A DNA stretch of 64,000 bases from Domibacillus enclensis. GTDB lineage: Bacteria; Bacillota; Bacilli; Bacillales; Domibacillaceae. The notes below the pieces were generated by a model that ran no database searches, was not told the origin of the DNA, and saw nothing but the letters and a program-made list of their open reading frames with translations. Below are positions 25,383 through 34,325 of the stretch, piece after piece. The translations under genes and the position numbers were made by a program. The stretch is taken from positions 124,001-188,000 of the forward strand of contig NZ_FTLX01000002.1 of assembly GCF_900156125.1 (NCBI RefSeq), in the 5' to 3' direction. Position 1 is the stretch's first letter, and the number at the start of each line of letters is the position of its first letter.

Positions 25383-26312
25383 GTGCAAAAATCAATTTTT
25401 CATGCAAAGCTAGAATCACTCGACCGCAGACTCATTCACCCGAATCAGGAAATAAAGCAGGAGCTTGCCAGATGCAGCGCCGGTTTAAAAGGAGAAGCAA
25501 CCATATACAATATGTTAAAGCAAGCCCCCACTCCGTTCCATCTTCTTCATGACATTCGCCTTCCTCTTCCGAACCGATTCGGACACTTTCAGATTGACAT
25601 CCTCGTTTTAACCCGGTTCGCCGCTTTTATTTTAGAAGCGAAATACATCCAAGGCCACCTTATTTTCAATCGAAACACAAGGCAGCTCATTCGAGGGAAA
25701 CAAGTTTTTGATGATCCATTCACGCAAGTGTTTCGTCACAAAACAGGGCTTGAGCAATGGCTTGATCATCTGCTTCCGGTCATTCCTTTTGTTGTGATGA
25801 CTCACCCGAATGCTCAAATTGATTTCATTCCTCCTGATTCTGCAGACCGCCAAACCCTTCTGTTTACTTCTGAAATCACATCAAAGCTGGATGAATGCCT
25901 CGCCTCTAAAAAATCATTATTAACTGAACAGGAATTAGCGACGCTCGCCATAAAACTGAAGGCAGCTGAACGCCCTCTGAACATAAATATTCTGCAGCAT
26001 TTCCATATTCGGAACGAGCAGCTTCAACAAGGAATCCTTTGTGAGGGGTGCGATCACTGGACGGTTCAAAAAAAGGGGAAAAGATGGCGCTGTACGAGGT
26101 GTAAAGCCGTTTCTGTGGACGGTGCGTTGCTGGCATTAAAGGATTATACCCGGCTGTTTGGACGCGATATTACAAATCAGCAAATTAGAGCATTCGCTGG
26201 CATTCATTCTGAAACGATTGCTAAAAAGCTGCTTCAAAAATGGGCCGTATCTCATACGGGGGAATTCAAAATAAGGACGTACCAGATGCCGGAGCAGTGG
26301 ATGAGGGAGTAA
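25383..26312 (+). CDS. NERD-domain protein with zinc ribbon and C-terminal HTH-like region (NERD 1)
   Basis: GTG start fixed by AAGGAGG. 309 residues. The NERD nuclease-related fold (about 35-150) has the PD-(D/E)XK-type pattern: Asp72 in FQIDILVL, then Glu85-x-Lys87 in FILEAKYI. A zinc ribbon follows with Cys220, Cys223, Cys237 and Cys240. The C-terminus (about 255-300, ITNQQIRAFAGIHSETIAKK) looks like a helix-turn-helix. This combination suggests a DNA-binding, possibly DNA-cutting protein. It is a paralogue of the gene at 46954-47895 and is bracketed by ACCGGT arrays on both sides. Substrate and biological role are unknown. Confidence 0.87.
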   Translation: MQKSIFHAKLESLDRRLIHPNQEIKQELARCSAGLKGEATIYNMLKQAPTPFHLLHDIRLPLPNRFGHFQIDILVLTRFAAFILEAKYIQGHLIFNRNTRQLIRGKQVFDDPFTQVFRHKTGLEQWLDHLLPVIPFVVMTHPNAQIDFIPPDSADRQTLLFTSEITSKLDECLASKKSLLTEQELATLAIKLKAAERPLNINILQHFHIRNEQLQQGILCEGCDHWTVQKKGKRWRCTRCKAVSVDGALLALKDYTRLFGRDITNQQIRAFAGIHSETIAKKLLQKWAVSHTGEFKIRTYQMPEQWMRE

Positions 26313-26314
26313 AA

Positions 26315-26406
26315 GTGACCGGTAAACACAAAGATCTGACCGGTAATTCGATTTTACCGGTCGGATCAACTCCAATACCGGTCAAATCACACAGTTTACC
26401 GGTCAC
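26315..26406. repeat. Intergenic unit array A2 (GTGACCGGTAAA class), downstream of NERD gene 1
   Basis: Direct units at 26315 (GTGACCGGTAAA) and 26336 (CTGACCGGTAAT) are followed by inverted units at 26353, 26374 and 26395, the last a perfect TTTACCGGTCAC. The period is 21 bp throughout. The array begins three bases after the NERD stop codon and has the same core as A1, so this gene lies between matching arrays. Confidence 0.88.
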
Positions 26407-26446
26407 ATCACAGGCAATAGGAAAGTATGCACCGCTCCCAAAAATC

Positions 26447-26455
26447 TGCTATACT
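26447..26455 (+). promoter_or_regulatory. Extended -10 promoter of the tagA operon
   Basis: TGCTATACT is an extended -10 element (TGnTATAAT-like) about 40 bp before the tagA start; no good -35 box is seen at the right distance. It would drive the four-gene operon 26496-30475. Confidence 0.5.
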
Positions 26456-26495
26456 AAGAAAATTGAAAGCATACGAATAGAGGCTGGTTAAAACG

Positions 26496-27215
26496 ATGAA
26501 GGAAACGTATCTTGGCGTCGATGTGTCGCCTTTAACATATGAACAAATTATTGCGTCACTGCGCGAGCGGATGAGCGAAAACGAGCAGTCCACGATCATT
26601 GCCGTAAACCCGGAAAAGGTGATCACGGCGAACAAGGACGAGCAGGTGAAGCAGCTGATCAATTCGTCCACGTTCCAGATTGCGGACGGGGTTGGCATTT
26701 TGCTTGCGTCCAAGCTGCAAAAGGGGCGCATCACGTCACGCGTTACCGGCGTTGATATGATGGCGCGCCTGCTCACATTCGCTGCTTCCGAAGGCCATCC
26801 GGTTTATTTTTATGGAGCCAAGGAAGAAGTGGTGACGAAAGCGATCGCGAATATAAAGGAAGCAAACCCGGGACTTGTCGTCGCGGGGTACACGAACGGC
26901 TATGAAAAAGACGAGCAGGCACTCGTCCGCCGCATTCACGAAAGCGGGGCGCGTCTGCTGTTCGTTGCGCTCGGCAGCCCGAAGCAGGAGCTGTGGATTC
27001 AGCGCAACATGCCGAATGTGCCGAACGTGCTTGTCTTTCAAGGCGTCGGCGGCAGCTTTGATGTGTTTTCCGGTACGGTCAAACGGGCGCCTGCCGCATT
27101 CCGCAAAGCGGGGCTTGAGTGGCTCTACCGGCTCGGCTCGGACCCGAAACGAATTAAACGCCAAATGAATTTACCACGCTTTTTAGTCCGCGTGTTATTA
27201 AATAAAGGGAGATAA
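26496..27215 (+). CDS. tagA: WecG/TagA/CpsF-family glycosyltransferase
   Basis: 239 residues. Signature motifs of this family (GT26): VNPEKVITANKDEQ, ADGVGILLASK, FYGAKEEVV, FVALGSPKQELWI and VGGSFDVFSGTVKRAP. TagA adds ManNAc to undecaprenyl-PP-GlcNAc, making the linkage unit for wall teichoic acid or secondary wall polymer. The neighbouring wecC and galU genes, and csaB across the divergent gap, point to wall-polymer synthesis. A Rho-independent promoter-like element lies upstream; the next gene follows after 6 bp. Confidence 0.9.
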   Translation: MKETYLGVDVSPLTYEQIIASLRERMSENEQSTIIAVNPEKVITANKDEQVKQLINSSTFQIADGVGILLASKLQKGRITSRVTGVDMMARLLTFAASEGHPVYFYGAKEEVVTKAIANIKEANPGLVVAGYTNGYEKDEQALVRRIHESGARLLFVALGSPKQELWIQRNMPNVPNVLVFQGVGGSFDVFSGTVKRAPAAFRKAGLEWLYRLGSDPKRIKRQMNLPRFLVRVLLNKGR

Positions 27216-27221
27216 TTTGTC

Positions 27222-28493
27222 ATGAAAAAATCAATCTGTGTTGTCGGTCTTGGCTACATCGGTCTTCCGACAGCGGTTATGTTCGCGAACCACGGCCATT
27301 CTGTACACGGCGTGGACGTCAATGAAAAAGCAGTCAGCATGATTAGTGAAAAGCAGTTGCATATCGAAGAAAACGGCTTGCAGGAGCGTCTCGACAAAGC
27401 GATCGACTCCGGCGCGTTCACGGTTTCAACCACACCGCAAAAAGCAGACGTCTTCATCATCGCGGTACCGTCCCCGATTATGCCGGACAAAACAGCGAAC
27501 CTTGAATACGTTCGCCAGGCAACGGCATCCGTTGTGCCATACCTTGAAAAGGGCAATCTTGTCATTCTTGAATCAACCGTACCGCCGCGCACCGTGCAGG
27601 ACGTGATGCTGCCGGAGCTTGAAAAAGCGGGTCTTGAAATCGGCACAGATTTATTTGTGTCCCATTCACCGGAGCGCGTTATCCCGGGCCGTGTGTTTGA
27701 AGAGCTTGTGTCAAACGACCGCATCATCGGCGGCTACACGCCGGAATCTGCGCGCCAGACAACGGAGCTGTATCAATCATTCGTCCAGGGGCAAATGCAT
27801 GAAACCGATGCAACAACAGCCGAGCTGGTCAAAGTCATGGAAAACACGTACCGCGACATTAACATCGCGTTTGCGAATGAGCTTGCCAAGCTTGCCGGCT
27901 CGCTCGGCGTGAACATTTGGGAAGCAATTAAGCTTGCGAACTATCATCCGCGTGTGAATGTGCACGAGCCAGGTCCTGGTGTCGGCGGTCACTGCATCGC
28001 GGTTGATCCATGGTTTTTAGTCGAGCTTGCACCGGAAACGGCAAAAATGATTCACCTCGCCCGCCAGACAAACGATGGTATGCCGGCGTACACAGCCCAA
28101 ATGACGGCGAGCATTTTAGACGCAAAAGGCATTAAAGACCCGAAAGTGGCGGTGTTTGGCCTCGCGTTCAAAGGCAATATCGATGACATGCGCGAAAGTC
28201 CGTCGATGGACGTAATCGAAGCGCTGCGCGGCCGTCAGGTGAACTTGAGCGCCTTTGACCCGCACATTAAGCAAAACAACATCGACGAACAAACGCAGTC
28301 TCAAGAAGAAGCGCTGCAGGATGCGTCCGCGATCTTAATTTTAACGAGCCATAATAAATTCAAGGACCTCGATCCTTCCTCGATTTCAAACATGAAGGAT
28401 AAGGTTGTCATCGATACGAAAAACTGCATTGACCGCGCCAAGTGGGAAGCAGCGGGCTTTGACGTTTACGTGCTCGGCGATTCGAAAAATTAA
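27222..28493 (+). CDS. wecC: UDP-N-acetyl-D-mannosamine dehydrogenase-type nucleotide-sugar dehydrogenase
   Basis: 423 residues. N-terminal NAD site GLGYIGLPTAVMFA, central ESTVPPRTV and HSPERVIPGR, and the catalytic-Cys motif GPGVGGHCIAVDPWFL, which is the WecC form rather than the UDP-glucose dehydrogenase form. A C-terminal UDP-binding domain has GLAFKGNIDDMRESP. It should oxidise UDP-ManNAc to UDP-ManNAcA for the wall polymer. Sugar specificity is inferred from the motif and from tagA next to it. Confidence 0.85.
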   Translation: MKKSICVVGLGYIGLPTAVMFANHGHSVHGVDVNEKAVSMISEKQLHIEENGLQERLDKAIDSGAFTVSTTPQKADVFIIAVPSPIMPDKTANLEYVRQATASVVPYLEKGNLVILESTVPPRTVQDVMLPELEKAGLEIGTDLFVSHSPERVIPGRVFEELVSNDRIIGGYTPESARQTTELYQSFVQGQMHETDATTAELVKVMENTYRDINIAFANELAKLAGSLGVNIWEAIKLANYHPRVNVHEPGPGVGGHCIAVDPWFLVELAPETAKMIHLARQTNDGMPAYTAQMTASILDAKGIKDPKVAVFGLAFKGNIDDMRESPSMDVIEALRGRQVNLSAFDPHIKQNNIDEQTQSQEEALQDASAILILTSHNKFKDLDPSSISNMKDKVVIDTKNCIDRAKWEAAGFDVYVLGDSKN

Positions 28494-28508
28494 AGGGGAG
28501 GGTGCCAT

Positions 28509-29384
28509 ATGAAAAAAGTACGGAAAGCCATCATTCCGGCCGCGGGTCTCGGCACCCGCTTCCTGCCGGCAACAAAAGCGATGCCGAAAGAAATGCTGCC
28601 GATCGTCGATAAGCCGACGATCCAGTATATCGTCGATGAAGCGATTGCATCGGGCATCGAGGACATCATCATCGTCACCGGTAAGGACAAGCGTGCCATC
28701 GAGGACCATTTTGATTCGGCGCCGCTTCTTGAACATACATTAGAAGAAAAGCAGAAATTCGAGCTCTTGCAGGAAGTGAAAAACTCCGGCAAGGTCGATA
28801 TTCATTACATACGCCAAAAAGCGCCGCTCGGTCTCGGCCACGCCGTTTGGACCGCGCGTAAATTTATCGGCGACGAGCCGTTTGCAGTCCTGCTCGGAGA
28901 CGACATCGTGCAGGCAGATACACCGTGCTTAAAGCAAATGATCAACCAGTACGAAGCGATCGAATCCTCTGTGATCGGGGTTATGGAAGTGCCGCCATCG
29001 GAAACACACCGGTATGGCATCATTGACCCGTCCGAGCAGGAAGGACGCCGCTACAAAGTCCGCAAATTTGTCGAAAAGCCGAAGCAGGGCACTGCACCAT
29101 CCAACATGGCGATCATCGGCCGCTACATTTTCACGCCGGAAATCTTCCAATACTTGAGTGAAATGGAAATCGGCGCAGGCGGCGAAATTCAGCTGACCGA
29201 CGCGATCGAAAAGCTGAACACGATTCAGTCCGTTTACGGCTACGAGATTGATGGCAACCGGTATGACGTGGGCGAAAAGCAGGGCTTTGTTGAAACGACA
29301 ATCGAATTTGCCCTTCAGCGTCCGGATCTTCGCGAAGGACTGCTTACTTATATGGAAGAAAAGCTGCGGGAGTACCGGAAATGA
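28509..29384 (+). CDS. galU: UTP-glucose-1-phosphate uridylyltransferase
   Basis: 291 residues, standard for GalU/GtaB. N-terminal nucleotide loop [20 protein letters not shown]; further motifs [24 protein letters not shown] and GDDIV, and VEKPKQG near the middle. It makes UDP-glucose from UTP and glucose 1-phosphate, supplying polymer and glycolipid synthesis. It overlaps the following glycosyltransferase by 4 bp. Confidence 0.93.
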   Translation: MKKVRKAIIPAAGLGTRFLPATKAMPKEMLPIVDKPTIQYIVDEAIASGIEDIIIVTGKDKRAIEDHFDSAPLLEHTLEEKQKFELLQEVKNSGKVDIHYIRQKAPLGLGHAVWTARKFIGDEPFAVLLGDDIVQADTPCLKQMINQYEAIESSVIGVMEVPPSETHRYGIIDPSEQEGRRYKVRKFVEKPKQGTAPSNMAIIGRYIFTPEIFQYLSEMEIGAGGEIQLTDAIEKLNTIQSVYGYEIDGNRYDVGEKQGFVETTIEFALQRPDLREGLLTYMEEKLREYRK

Positions 29385-30475
29385 AGCGAATTCTGCTTGC
29401 TGCCAACATGTACCCGAACAAGCAATTCCCGAGCTATGGCGTGTTTGTCCAGAACACCGAGCGCATCCTGACAAACGGCGGCTTCTCAGTTGATCGCGTC
29501 GTGCTGGAGAAAAAAACATCCAAGCCGGCGAAAGCAATCGGCTATGCTACGTATTATGCGAATTTGCTTCGAAAAGGGCTGTACGGCCATTACGATGCGA
29601 TTTACGTTCACTACGCCTCGCACAACGCGCTGCCGCTGCTCATGCTGAAGCGAATGAAGCCGACCGTCCGCATCGTCACCAACGTGCACGGAAGTGACGT
29701 CGTGCCGGAAGTGGCTTCTCAGGAAAAATACCAGCCGTATGTGAAGCAGCTGCTCGAGCAGTCATCGCTCATTATCACGCCTTCGCACTATTACGAATCA
29801 CTCGTAAAAGAAAAATACGGCGTCGACACACCCATTGCTGTTTTCCCGTCAGGAGGCGTCAATCAGGCTGTTTTTCATCCGAAAGAAAAAGCCGCAGCAC
29901 GTAAAGAGCTCCAGCTTGACCCGTCGTACCGCTACATCGGCTACGTCGGCCGTCTCGACGTCGGCAAGGGCTGGGATCATTACCTGCGCGCCATCAAGCT
30001 GTACACTGATGAAAACCCGTCGCACCGGACGAAATTCATCGCAGTCGGCTCCGGCAAGGACGAAGCCGCCTTCAAGCAGCTCGCAGCCGAACTCGGCATC
30101 GAAGACGTTCTTATTCATTACGGTCTCATGCAGCAGTCGGGCCTCGCCAGCGTGTACAACGCGATCGACGCCTTTGTGTTCCCGACCACCCGTAAAGGGG
30201 AAAGCCTCGGCTTAGTCGGCTTGGAAGCGATGGCCTGCCGCACACCGATCATCGCCAGTGCCATCGGCGGCATTCTCGACTACGTGAAGCCAGGCGAAAA
30301 CAGCTGGCTGTTCGAGCCCGGCAGCGCCGAAGCACTCAAGAACCAGCTCATCGCCTTTGACCAATTGTCTGACGCTGAGCGCGATGCCGTTGCTGAAGCC
30401 GCTTATCAGACGGCGCTTGAGTACGAAGAATCCGCGATTCAGCCGAAGCTGATTTCGATTTTTAACGAAAACTAA
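29381..30475 (+). CDS. GT4-family glycosyltransferase
   Basis: 364 residues, GT-B fold. [21 protein letters not shown] at the N-terminus, HGSDVVPE and [12 protein letters not shown] in the linker, [16 protein letters not shown] opening the C-terminal domain, and the EX7E-type [16 protein letters not shown]. Translationally coupled to galU and last in the operon, followed by a terminator. Probably transfers a UDP-activated sugar onto the wall polymer; not an orthologue of the glycosyltransferase next to csaB. Confidence 0.88.
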   Translation: MKRILLAANMYPNKQFPSYGVFVQNTERILTNGGFSVDRVVLEKKTSKPAKAIGYATYYANLLRKGLYGHYDAIYVHYASHNALPLLMLKRMKPTVRIVTNVHGSDVVPEVASQEKYQPYVKQLLEQSSLIITPSHYYESLVKEKYGVDTPIAVFPSGGVNQAVFHPKEKAAARKELQLDPSYRYIGYVGRLDVGKGWDHYLRAIKLYTDENPSHRTKFIAVGSGKDEAAFKQLAAELGIEDVLIHYGLMQQSGLASVYNAIDAFVFPTTRKGESLGLVGLEAMACRTPIIASAIGGILDYVKPGENSWLFEPGSAEALKNQLIAFDQLSDAERDAVAEAAYQTALEYEESAIQPKLISIFNEN

Positions 30476-30480
30476 ACCTG

Positions 30481-30517
30481 CACCCTGACCGTTTCGAAAC
30501 GGCCGGGGTGTTTTTTG
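30481..30517 (+). terminator. Intrinsic terminator of the tagA-wecC-galU operon
   Basis: An interrupted stem (CACCC...GGGTG with inner CCGTTT/AAACGG around a CG turn) is followed directly by TTTTTTGT. Confidence 0.88.
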
Positions 30518-30518
30518 T

Positions 30519-31213
30519 TGCAAGAAAAGCGGCATCCTTTGAATAAGAGAGAACTAGAAAAAGTGCTGCTCTTTCATAAAATAACAAATCAGTGACTTTT
30601 CTCTCTGATTTTCATCCTAATTTTGTATGCGTTCTTCAATAGTCGACAAAGAATATAAAAAAGAATAGTGGATTAGAAGGAGATCGATTAAGAAGCAAAG
30701 ACAAATAGATGAGGAGAAAGGCTCAATTGTTAAAATAACCTTAAAGTTTAGTAGCAGGAGCCGATATATGAACAGAATCAAGACGGATGAAATCTATTTG
30801 TAATGATTCAGAATCGCCTGTACAAGCAGTAAAACCAGTTATGCGACAAATATGACAAAATTTATTCCGGAAAAAACTTTAATTTTGTCTAGCATATGGT
30901 ATATAATGAATAAGCTATGAAACAAACGGCATCAACCGATGAAAACATTTCCACTATTTTTACGTCAGTGTTACAAACATTACGTTTTGAATAATTTATG
31001 GAAAAAGTTAAAAAACGGTTGAAAAAAACCCCTTGTTTGATAGAATATTACTTGAGTTACAAACCTGTTAAATTCTCCTTGCAATACATAACGTTTCATC
31101 TAAAGGAAAATGCAGCTAGGAACTCAACATCACGTTATACGGAACAATCAGCTACCCGCTGTTTGTTTTCATAAAAAAACCACAACCTATACAAAACAGG
31201 AGGAACTTATTAC
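30519..31213 (+). promoter_or_regulatory. Long upstream region and promoter of the S-layer gene
   Basis: A 695-bp AT-rich stretch without a convincing gene. The best promoter is TTGAAA (31019-31024) with TAGAAT (31041-31046), 16-bp spacing, leaving a leader of about 160 nt. A second -10-like TATAAT is at 30902-30907 with a poor -35. A tiny frame with a good ribosome binding site (ATG 30768, 11 codons) is present but unsupported. The long leader and several possible promoters are usual for abundant S-layer messages. Confidence 0.6.
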
Positions 31214-34087
31214 ATGGCTTACCAACCAAAGTCTTACCGTAAATTCGTTGCAACAGCAGCAACAGCTACTCTAGTGGCATCAGCAGTAACTCCTGCATTC
31301 GCAGCAGAAACTGGCGCAGCAGCAACTTTCACAGATGTACCTGAGCGTTACCAAACAGCAGTTGATTACCTTTTAGAAAATCAGGTTACAAACGGCTATA
31401 CTGATACTCAATTTGGTACAACTATGAGCATTAAACGTGTTGATGCAGCCGTGATGATTGCAAAAGCACTTGATCTTGATCTTTCTGATCGTCCAGCATC
31501 TGGTTTTTCTGACGTGCCTGAGCGTGCAGCAGTATACGTTGATGCTTTGAAAGCGGAAGGTATTGTCAACGGTAAATCTGCTACTGAATTTGGTGCCGCT
31601 GAGAACATTACTCGTGGCGAAATGGCTTTGATTGTTGCTAAAGCTTATGATTTAACAGGCGACGGAAGCGACCTTCCATTTACAGATGTAGCTCCACGTT
31701 ACCAAGATGCAGTTGCAGCTCTAGTTGATGCTGGGATTACTTTTGGTAAAACAGCAACTTCTTTTGGTACAACACAAGAAATTACTCGCGGTGAATTCGC
31801 ACTATTCTTATACCGTGCAGAAACTGGCGATGAGCTAAAAGTTTCTAATGTATCTGTAGCGGTAAACCAACAGTCTGCAACAGTAACTGCAGATGTTGCA
31901 AATGCTGAAGCTGGTGCAAATGCAAAAGTTGAAATTTTCGCAAATGGTGGTTCAACTGTAGCAGCTACTCAAGAGGTAGCTGTTGTAGATGGAAAAGTTA
32001 ATGCGACATTCAATGAATTGCCAGCTGGTACACACACTGCAAAAGTAACTGTGGGAGAAGAAAGTGCACAAACAAACTTTACGGTATCAGTAATTCCTGC
32101 AGCAGTTCAGAGTGTTACAGCGCTTAATGCTAATGAAATTCAAGTAGTTTTCAACAAAGAACTATCTGAAACATCTGCAGAAGACGCTGCTAACTATGTA
32201 GTAAATGTTAACGGTGTTACTGGCGTTGATGTTGCTACAGGAACACCTGAATTACAAGAAGATAAAAAGACAGTAATCGTTCCATTGAATGCGTCATTAG
32301 CCAATGGAAACTCATTCAAAGTAATTGTTGATAAAGTTAGAACTTCAGATCTACAAGACGTTCCTAAATATGAATCATCAGCTCAAGTCTTTAACGATAA
32401 AATTGCTGCTTCGTTATTAAGCGCTGAAGTAAATGGAACAAAGTTAAAAGTTATTTTTAACGAACCAGTTTCAAACACTGGCACTACTGAATTTTACGTT
32501 GATGGTGTAAAAATTACTGATGTAACTCTAGCGCAAGCAAGCTCTTATAGCCTTGGTAACTATGAGTACGAGTTGGATTTAACTGGTGGAGAAGCAACAG
32601 ACCTTGGTAAAGTTGGAACACATAAAGTGGAAGTTTATTTCGTAAATGATGCAGCAGGCAACTCTACAACGTATTCTGCTACACAATACGTTGTTTCAAA
32701 TGACACTCAAGCACCATCAATTTCTAAACTAGAGGCTAAAGAGCAAGATCAATTTAAAATCTTTGTATCTGAACCACTTGCTGGCTTTACCGCAGGAAAT
32801 ATCACAGTAAGTAAAGGTGGATACACTTTTAACTCTACAAATGATATTTCTCTAGGTGCATATAATGCAACTGAAAAATCTTATACGGTAACAGTAGATA
32901 CTAATGCCGCGGGAACAGATACTTTAAACCCGCTATACAAAACTAATGAAAATTCAGCGAACCTTTCAGTAGAAATTAAAGATTACCGTGATGCTGCTGG
33001 TTATATTGGTAATGCATTTACTGGATCTGTAACTCTAACTAAAGATGTAACTGCTCCTAAGTTAGAAGACAATCGTTTAGCGTATGCTGATTCAAATAAT
33101 TCAGATCTTTTCGTTAAATTCGATGAGAATGTTACAATTGCGGATGCTACTAAAATTACTGTTCGTGATAAAGAAGGCGTACGCATAGTTCCAAATTCTT
33201 ATGGTGTATCACAAGGTAAAGGTGAAACAGGGACAACTGAGTATGTTCGTGCAGATCTTCCTACACTTGGCTCTACTGAATATACTGTAGAATTTGCAGC
33301 AGGTGCTATCCAAGATGCATATGGAAACAAAAACACAGGGACATTGACTTCAAAAGTTACTACATCGGTAGCTGACGGTGTTAGTTTGCCAGTTGTTTAT
33401 AGTGCTACTCCAGCTGGAGACCGTCAATTGTCGATTGCAAATAATGTAATCACAATCGATTATGGTCAGATCATGGACTCAAGTGCAATTCAATTAGCGA
33501 ATTACAAGTTCAATGGTAGTGCTTTCCCAGCAGGTACATCTATTGGGTGGGGTACTGACAAACAAACTGTAGAAATCACATTGCCGGATAATACATTCTC
33601 AATTGATACAACAGCTTTAATCACTATTTCTAGTGAAGTGAAAACTGATTCAGGTAAAAAAGTATATGCTAATGCAAATACTGGAGATGAGAATGTAATC
33701 AAACTCGGTGCTACTGACATCAATGATAACATTGAACCTAAGCTTTCTTCAGCTGCTTATGTAGTTCCAAGTAATGATGCAACGACTTCTAATAATCTCC
33801 GTTTGACATTCACTGAGAACGTATTGGCTGTAGATGATGCGGCTCACCGTGATGACTTTGCAGTAGTAGTAAATGGCAAAAAGATTGCTGTTACAAATAT
33901 TACTGACATTGATGGAGATAATGTATTAGAGCTTACATTAGGTGAGTCTGTAAATGTTGCGCAAGTTGCAACTATTACAGTGGAAACTGATACAACATTG
34001 AATCCAACAATTAATGTTACGGATGCAAGCACATTGAATAACAAATTAACAGCTGGTTCTGTAACAGCTACAACTAAAGAACGCTAA
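31214..34087 (+). CDS. Probable major S-layer protein, SLH anchored
   Basis: 957 residues. A signal peptide ends near AFAAE (about 30). Three SLH domains follow (about 36-205, with repeated FTDVP...ITRGE patterns) that bind pyruvylated wall polymer. The rest (about 210-950) is a chain of Ig-like beta domains of the bacterial adhesin type, such as those beginning VTALNANEIQVVFNKELSE and KLSSAAYVVPSND. Codon use differs from the neighbours: mostly A/T-ending codons such as GCT, ACT and GTA, as expected for a very highly expressed protein. AGGAGG site, long upstream leader and a strong terminator support this. It is the best S-layer candidate here. Confidence 0.88.
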   Translation: MAYQPKSYRKFVATAATATLVASAVTPAFAAETGAAATFTDVPERYQTAVDYLLENQVTNGYTDTQFGTTMSIKRVDAAVMIAKALDLDLSDRPASGFSDVPERAAVYVDALKAEGIVNGKSATEFGAAENITRGEMALIVAKAYDLTGDGSDLPFTDVAPRYQDAVAALVDAGITFGKTATSFGTTQEITRGEFALFLYRAETGDELKVSNVSVAVNQQSATVTADVANAEAGANAKVEIFANGGSTVAATQEVAVVDGKVNATFNELPAGTHTAKVTVGEESAQTNFTVSVIPAAVQSVTALNANEIQVVFNKELSETSAEDAANYVVNVNGVTGVDVATGTPELQEDKKTVIVPLNASLANGNSFKVIVDKVRTSDLQDVPKYESSAQVFNDKIAASLLSAEVNGTKLKVIFNEPVSNTGTTEFYVDGVKITDVTLAQASSYSLGNYEYELDLTGGEATDLGKVGTHKVEVYFVNDAAGNSTTYSATQYVVSNDTQAPSISKLEAKEQDQFKIFVSEPLAGFTAGNITVSKGGYTFNSTNDISLGAYNATEKSYTVTVDTNAAGTDTLNPLYKTNENSANLSVEIKDYRDAAGYIGNAFTGSVTLTKDVTAPKLEDNRLAYADSNNSDLFVKFDENVTIADATKITVRDKEGVRIVPNSYGVSQGKGETGTTEYVRADLPTLGSTEYTVEFAAGAIQDAYGNKNTGTLTSKVTTSVADGVSLPVVYSATPAGDRQLSIANNVITIDYGQIMDSSAIQLANYKFNGSAFPAGTSIGWGTDKQTVEITLPDNTFSIDTTALITISSEVKTDSGKKVYANANTGDENVIKLGATDINDNIEPKLSSAAYVVPSNDATTSNNLRLTFTENVLAVDDAAHRDDFAVVVNGKKIAVTNITDIDGDNVLELTLGESVNVAQVATITVETDTTLNPTINVTDASTLNNKLTAGSVTATTKER

Positions 34088-34104
34088 AATATAAATGTAT
34101 CTTT

Positions 34105-34139
34105 AAAAGGGAAAATCCAATAGGATTTTCCCTTTTTTT
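34105..34139 (+). terminator. Intrinsic terminator of the S-layer gene
   Basis: A perfect 12-bp stem (AAGGGAAAATCC and complement, 34107-34118 with 34123-34134), four-base loop and a T-run. Confidence 0.92.
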
Positions 34140-34325
34140 AATTGTTCAATAACCTAATTTAATGAGAAAGTAAGAAAGGACTTAAAGAACACTTGGAACT
34201 AGATTTACTCTATAGCTTCATATCAAACTATAAATGGTTTACAATTCTTTCATATTTCCATGTGATTTATTGTATAATAGAAAAAGAGAAATGAAGGAAA
34301 ATATTAAACTAACAGGGGTGCAGGT

